The notes under the pieces: model-generated
The model's database searches: none
What the model saw: only the letters and a program-made list of their open reading frames with translations
What the model was told of the DNA's origin: nothing
Program-made: the position numbers and the translations under genes
DNA from: JAYFRE01 sp034926235
GTDB lineage: Bacteria > Pseudomonadota > Alphaproteobacteria > Rhodospirillales > Magnetospirillaceae
DNA: 42,649 nucleotides
Direction: 5' to 3'
Assembly (NCBI GenBank): GCA_034926235.1
Contig: JAYFRE010000087.1
Span: 1 to 42,649 of the forward strand
Part shown: in pieces, positions 39,646 through 42,649 of the stretch
Position numbering within the stretch: position 1 is the stretch's first letter
How the letters are laid out: every line of letters starts with the position of its first letter

Positions 39646-41832
39646 TTACGGGCGTCCGCCTTTGAGAACCAGCCGGGCCATGGGACGTCCATGCGCCAGG
39701 GCGCTACCGCGCCCCGACAGGCTGGGATTGGTCATAAAATAAGTATGGGCCGAAAATGGCGCCATGCCCGGTTGAGGCTGGAGACGACGATAAACGCCGT
39801 CCCCGTCCAACGTCCAGCTTTGAAGATTGTCTTTCAGATTGGCGACCATGATCTGATCAAGAATCTGGCGGTGCACGGTGGGGTTTTCGATCGGCACCAG
39901 CGACTCGACCCGCCAATCCATGTTGCGCGTCATCCAATCCGCCGAGGATATGAACACCAGCGCGTGACGCGACGGCAGACGATGCCCGTTGCCAAAGCAG
40001 ATGACGCGCCCATGCTCCAGGAAACGGCCGACGATGCTTTTGACACGGATATTTTCCGACAATCCCGGAATCCCCGGCCTCAAGCAGCAGATGCCCCGCA
40101 CCACCAGATCGATCTGCACCCCGGCCTGCGAGGCGGTATAGAGCGCATCGATCAGCGTGCGATCGACCAGGGCGTTCATCTTCAGCCAGATGACGGCGGG
40201 CCGGCCGGCGCGGGCGTGTTCGATCTCGGCTTCGATGCAGGATAAAAGGCGCTTGCGCAGAGCCAAAGGCGCAATCGACAGCTTCTCCATCTTCTCGGGC
40301 TTGGCGTAGCCGGTCATGAAGTTGAAGGTCCGCATCGCATCGCGGCACAGGGCCGCGTCGGTGGTGAAGAAGGACAGGTCGGTATAGACCTTGGCCGTGA
40401 TCGGATGGTAGTTGCCGGTGCCGAAATGAACATAGGAGCGCAATCCACCGCCTTCACGGCGCACCACCAGGCTGATTTTGGCGTGGGTCTTCAATTCCAT
40501 GAAACCATAGACGACCTGCGCGCCGGCGCGCTCCAGATCGCGGGCCCAGCCGATATTGGCTTCCTCGTCGAAACGGGCTTTGAGCTCGATCATGGCGGTG
40601 ACGCTCTTGCCCATCTCCGCCGCCTCGACCAGCGCCTTGACGATGGGGCTGTCCTTGCTGGTGCGGTAAAGCGTCTGTTTGATCGTCACCACATTGGGAT
40701 CGCGCGCCGCCTGACGCAGGAACTGCACGACCACGTCGAAGCTTTCAAACGGGTGGTGAACGACGATGTCCTTCTTGCGGATGGCGGCGAAGCAATCGCC
40801 GCCGAAATCGCGCACCCGTTCGGGAAAACGCGCGTTATAGGGCACGAATTGCAAGTCGGGCCGTTCGTCGGTGATCAGTTGCTTGACATCGACCACGCCG
40901 ATCAGCCCGCGAACCGGAAAGACATCCGCCGGCGTCACCGCCATCTCGTTGATGATGAGCTGAAGCAGATCGTCGGAGATATCGGCATTGGCGGTCAGCC
41001 GGATGCAATGACCGCGGCGGCGGCGCTTCAACGCCGATTCGAACACGCGGACCAGATCCTCCGCCTCTTCGTCGATCTCCATTTCCGAATCGCGGATGAT
41101 GCGGAACAGCCCCTGGCCTTCGACCGCGAATCCGGGAAACAGGCGGTCCAGAAACAAACTCACCAGCGTTTCGATCGGCAGGAACCGCACCTCTTTGCCG
41201 GGCAGACGGACAAACCGTTCCAGCAGGTGCGGCAACGGAATCAGGGCGCGCATGGCCTCGCCATCGCCCAGATGGGTAAGGTTCAGCACAATGGCGAAAC
41301 CCAGATTGGGCATGAAGGGGAAAGGATGCGCCGGATCGATCGCCAAAGGCGTCAGCACCGGAAAGACATGCTCTAAGAACCGCGTTTCCAGCCAGCGCAT
41401 ATCCGCGCGCGACAATTCATCGGCGTCCAGAACCGCGATTCCGGCCTCGCGCATTTCGACGCGCAGTCTGAGCCAGCATTCCTGCTGTTTTTCCAACAAA
41501 ATGCTGGCCGCGCGGTTGATCTCCACCAATTGCTGTGCGGGCGTCAGCCCGTCCTGGCTGGCGGCGGTGACGCCATTGGCCACCTGCCCCTTCAGGCCGG
41601 CGACACGCACCATATAGAACTCGTCAAGATTGGCGGCTGAGATCGACAGGAAACGCAATCGTTCCAGCAGAGGATGGCCGAGATTGTCCGCTTCCTCCAA
41701 CACCCGGGTGTTGAAAGCCAGCCAGGATAATTCCCGATTGATGAAGCGTTCGTGGGAACGCATGTCGGGAACCGGGGCTGGGATGGGCTCGAATGCGGCG
41801 ATCTGTTCGCCTTCGATCCCGGCATCGGTCAT
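39646..41832 (-). CDS. ppk1: Polyphosphate kinase 1
   Basis: A 728-residue enzyme that polymerises the gamma-phosphate of ATP into polyphosphate. The four domains are visible: an N-terminal helical bundle (RFINRELSWLAFNTRVLEEA, LRFLSISAANLDEFYMVRVAGL), the middle domain (PHPFPFMPNLGFAIVLNL-like, FRIIRDSEMEIDEEAEDL), and C-terminal domains with VHHPFESFDVVVQFLRQAA, IKQTLYRTSKDSPIV, the phospho-accepting His in ELKTHAKISLVVRRE, YVHFGTGNYHP and SRHALVFISSADWMTRNMDWRVE. The start at 41832 has GGGAGAG 5 nt upstream; the frame extends to 41919 but without such a site. It is followed by ppx. Confidence 0.96.
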   Translation of the reverse strand: MTDAGIEGEQIAAFEPIPAPVPDMRSHERFINRELSWLAFNTRVLEEADNLGHPLLERLRFLSISAANLDEFYMVRVAGLKGQVANGVTAASQDGLTPAQQLVEINRAASILLEKQQECWLRLRVEMREAGIAVLDADELSRADMRWLETRFLEHVFPVLTPLAIDPAHPFPFMPNLGFAIVLNLTHLGDGEAMRALIPLPHLLERFVRLPGKEVRFLPIETLVSLFLDRLFPGFAVEGQGLFRIIRDSEMEIDEEAEDLVRVFESALKRRRRGHCIRLTANADISDDLLQLIINEMAVTPADVFPVRGLIGVVDVKQLITDERPDLQFVPYNARFPERVRDFGGDCFAAIRKKDIVVHHPFESFDVVVQFLRQAARDPNVVTIKQTLYRTSKDSPIVKALVEAAEMGKSVTAMIELKARFDEEANIGWARDLERAGAQVVYGFMELKTHAKISLVVRREGGGLRSYVHFGTGNYHPITAKVYTDLSFFTTDAALCRDAMRTFNFMTGYAKPEKMEKLSIAPLALRKRLLSCIEAEIEHARAGRPAVIWLKMNALVDRTLIDALYTASQAGVQIDLVVRGICCLRPGIPGLSENIRVKSIVGRFLEHGRVICFGNGHRLPSRHALVFISSADWMTRNMDWRVESLVPIENPTVHRQILDQIMVANLKDNLQSWTLDGDGVYRRLQPQPGMAPFSAHTYFMTNPSLSGRGSALAHGRPMARLVLKGGRP

Positions 41833-41980
41833 GAAATCTCTCCCTTCACCGTTCTGCCACACTGATGTTCTTACTGTTCCGTTATATATGGGCGCACCCA
41901 TTCTGTCATGACCCGACACCCAGAGTCACAAGGATGTCACCGACATGGCCGGTCTTGGGCGGAATGGTTGGAGAATCCCG

Positions 41981-42514
41981 ATGAAGCATCTTTTTCTATT
42001 ACGTCACGCCAAATCGAGTTGGGACATCCCTTCAGGCTCCGACCGCGACCGACCGCTCAACCGCCGGGGCGAGGCAGCCGCTGAACAAATGGCCGAGCAT
42101 CTCGCCCGGAGCGGAGCGGCGCTCGACACAGTCCTGTGCTCTCCGGCGCTGCGCACGCGCCAAACCCTGGAAGCGGTGCTGCGCTACGTCCCTGTTTCGT
42201 CTCCCGTCATCGAGGAAGGACTTTATCTGGCCGGATGGCGGGACCTGACCGCCCGTCTCGCTCTTTTGTCCGACGGGATCGGAACCGTCCTGCTCATCGG
42301 CCATAATCCGGGGCTGGAAGACTTGGCGCTGCGGCTTTCGGATGGCGGCGGCGACGCGGCGATCGCAACCCGCCTGCGTGAGAAATATCCTACCGGTGCT
42401 TTGGCCGGATTGAATCTGGCCATCGATTCCTGGTCCGGTCTTGTGCCGGGGTGCGGCCGGCTCGTTTCCTTCGTCCGTCCCGCCGATCTGGGCGGCCCCC
42501 TGATCGGGGACTAG
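41981..42514 (+). CDS. SixA-like histidine phosphatase
   Basis: A 177-residue phosphoglycerate-mutase-fold phosphatase: the catalytic loop LFLLRHAKSSWD (RHG-type, His in RHA), DRPLNRRGEAAAEQMAEHL, LCSPALRTRQTLEAV and VLLIGHNPGLEDLALRLS with the second His. SixA removes phosphate from His-containing transfer proteins; closely related proteins act on other phospho-compounds. The start at 41981 has GGAG about 8 nt upstream and matches the family; the open frame begins at 41945. Its stop codon TAG (42512-42514) lies in the CTAG at which an IS5-type element begins, so the true C-terminus before insertion is uncertain, but the reading frame is intact. Confidence 0.92.
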   Translation: MKHLFLLRHAKSSWDIPSGSDRDRPLNRRGEAAAEQMAEHLARSGAALDTVLCSPALRTRQTLEAVLRYVPVSSPVIEEGLYLAGWRDLTARLALLSDGIGTVLLIGHNPGLEDLALRLSDGGGDAAIATRLREKYPTGALAGLNLAIDSWSGLVPGCGRLVSFVRPADLGGPLIGD

Positions 42515-42648
42515 GTCCTGTTGACAAAGGCCGGTAGCCAGAGCTTGGCGGCGGCAAGATGCAGGAAACCGAGGAAGGATTTGGCGGTCTTGTCGTAGCG
42601 GGTGGCGATGCGTCGGAACTGCTTGAGCCTATTAAACATGCGCTCGAT
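42511..42648 (-). CDS. IS5-family transposase, C-terminal end (partial)
   Basis: The last 45 codons of a transposase on the minus strand, including ERMFNRLKQFRRIATRYDKT and a final LWLPAFVNRT, which is the characteristic C-terminus of IS5-family (IS427-like) DDE transposases; the catalytic Glu helix lies here (IERMFNRLK). The stop TAG is at 42511-42513 and uses bases of the CTAG target. The rest is outside the window. Confidence 0.92.
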   Translation of the reverse strand: MERMFNRLKQFRRIATRYDKTAKSFLGFLHLAAAKLWLPAFVNRT

Positions 42649-42649
42649 G
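42511..42649 (-). mobile_element. End of an IS5-family insertion sequence
   Basis: The right edge holds one end of an insertion sequence: the terminal bases begin at about 42514 (GGTCCTGTTGACAAAGG), abutting CTAG, and the transposase C-terminus reads inward. IS5-family elements often target YTAR or TA sites. The other end lies outside the window, so the target duplication cannot be confirmed. Confidence 0.85.

Overview
The window is a GC-rich chromosomal segment of an alphaproteobacterium, most likely a Rhodospirillales member. This rests on the housekeeping set (dgt-argS-SPOR-nagZ-M50 protease-scpA-scpB, erpA-xth, ppk-ppx), short coupled gene junctions (ATGA overlaps), and many c-di-GMP and chemotaxis proteins. 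No database search was possible. Names come from motifs and remembered family sequences. No tRNA, rRNA or CRISPR array was seen.

Layout. 1-4.1 kb (minus) is an archaic Csu-type chaperone-usher pilus operon: two spore-coat-U subunits, a chaperone and an usher that runs off the left edge. A 23-bp palindrome lies upstream of it. 4.4-8.8 kb holds purT, a GAF/degenerate-GGDEF/EAL protein and a gate-domain membrane protein. 9.2-14.7 kb is a compact catabolic island: a minus-strand operon (AtoE-type transporter, ketopantoate-reductase-like dehydrogenase, beta-keto acid cleavage enzyme), preceded by a consensus sigma-54 promoter and two matching inverted repeats 31 bp apart. A divergent PAS/AAA+/Fis sigma-54 activator flanks it, and a strong intrinsic terminator closes it. 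14.7-17.1 kb has a small lipoprotein and a TetR-MFS pair with twin operators.

17.1-24.0 kb (minus) is a tightly coupled seven-gene operon: dgt, argS, SPOR protein, nagZ, M50 protease, scpA, scpB. Divergent from it are erpA and xth. 25.8-30.6 kb holds a Cache-domain chemoreceptor, a dihydroorotate-dehydrogenase-like protein lacking the usual catalytic residue, an XRE/S24 regulator with a palindrome at its start codon, and an EamA exporter. 31.0-32.4 kb is a photolyase. 32.4-35.3 kb encodes a 949-residue membrane-anchored coiled-coil protein with twenty consecutive 25-residue units and no indel. Then come a HemG-like flavodoxin, a membrane diguanylate cyclase with a cysteine-rich tail, a small secreted Ala/Lys-rich protein, the polyphosphate pair ppk-ppx, and a SixA-like phosphatase. 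The stop codon of the last is shared with the end of an IS5-family transposase that runs off the right edge.

The strongest candidates for something undescribed are the sigma-54-controlled beta-keto acid island and the 25-residue-repeat coiled-coil protein.
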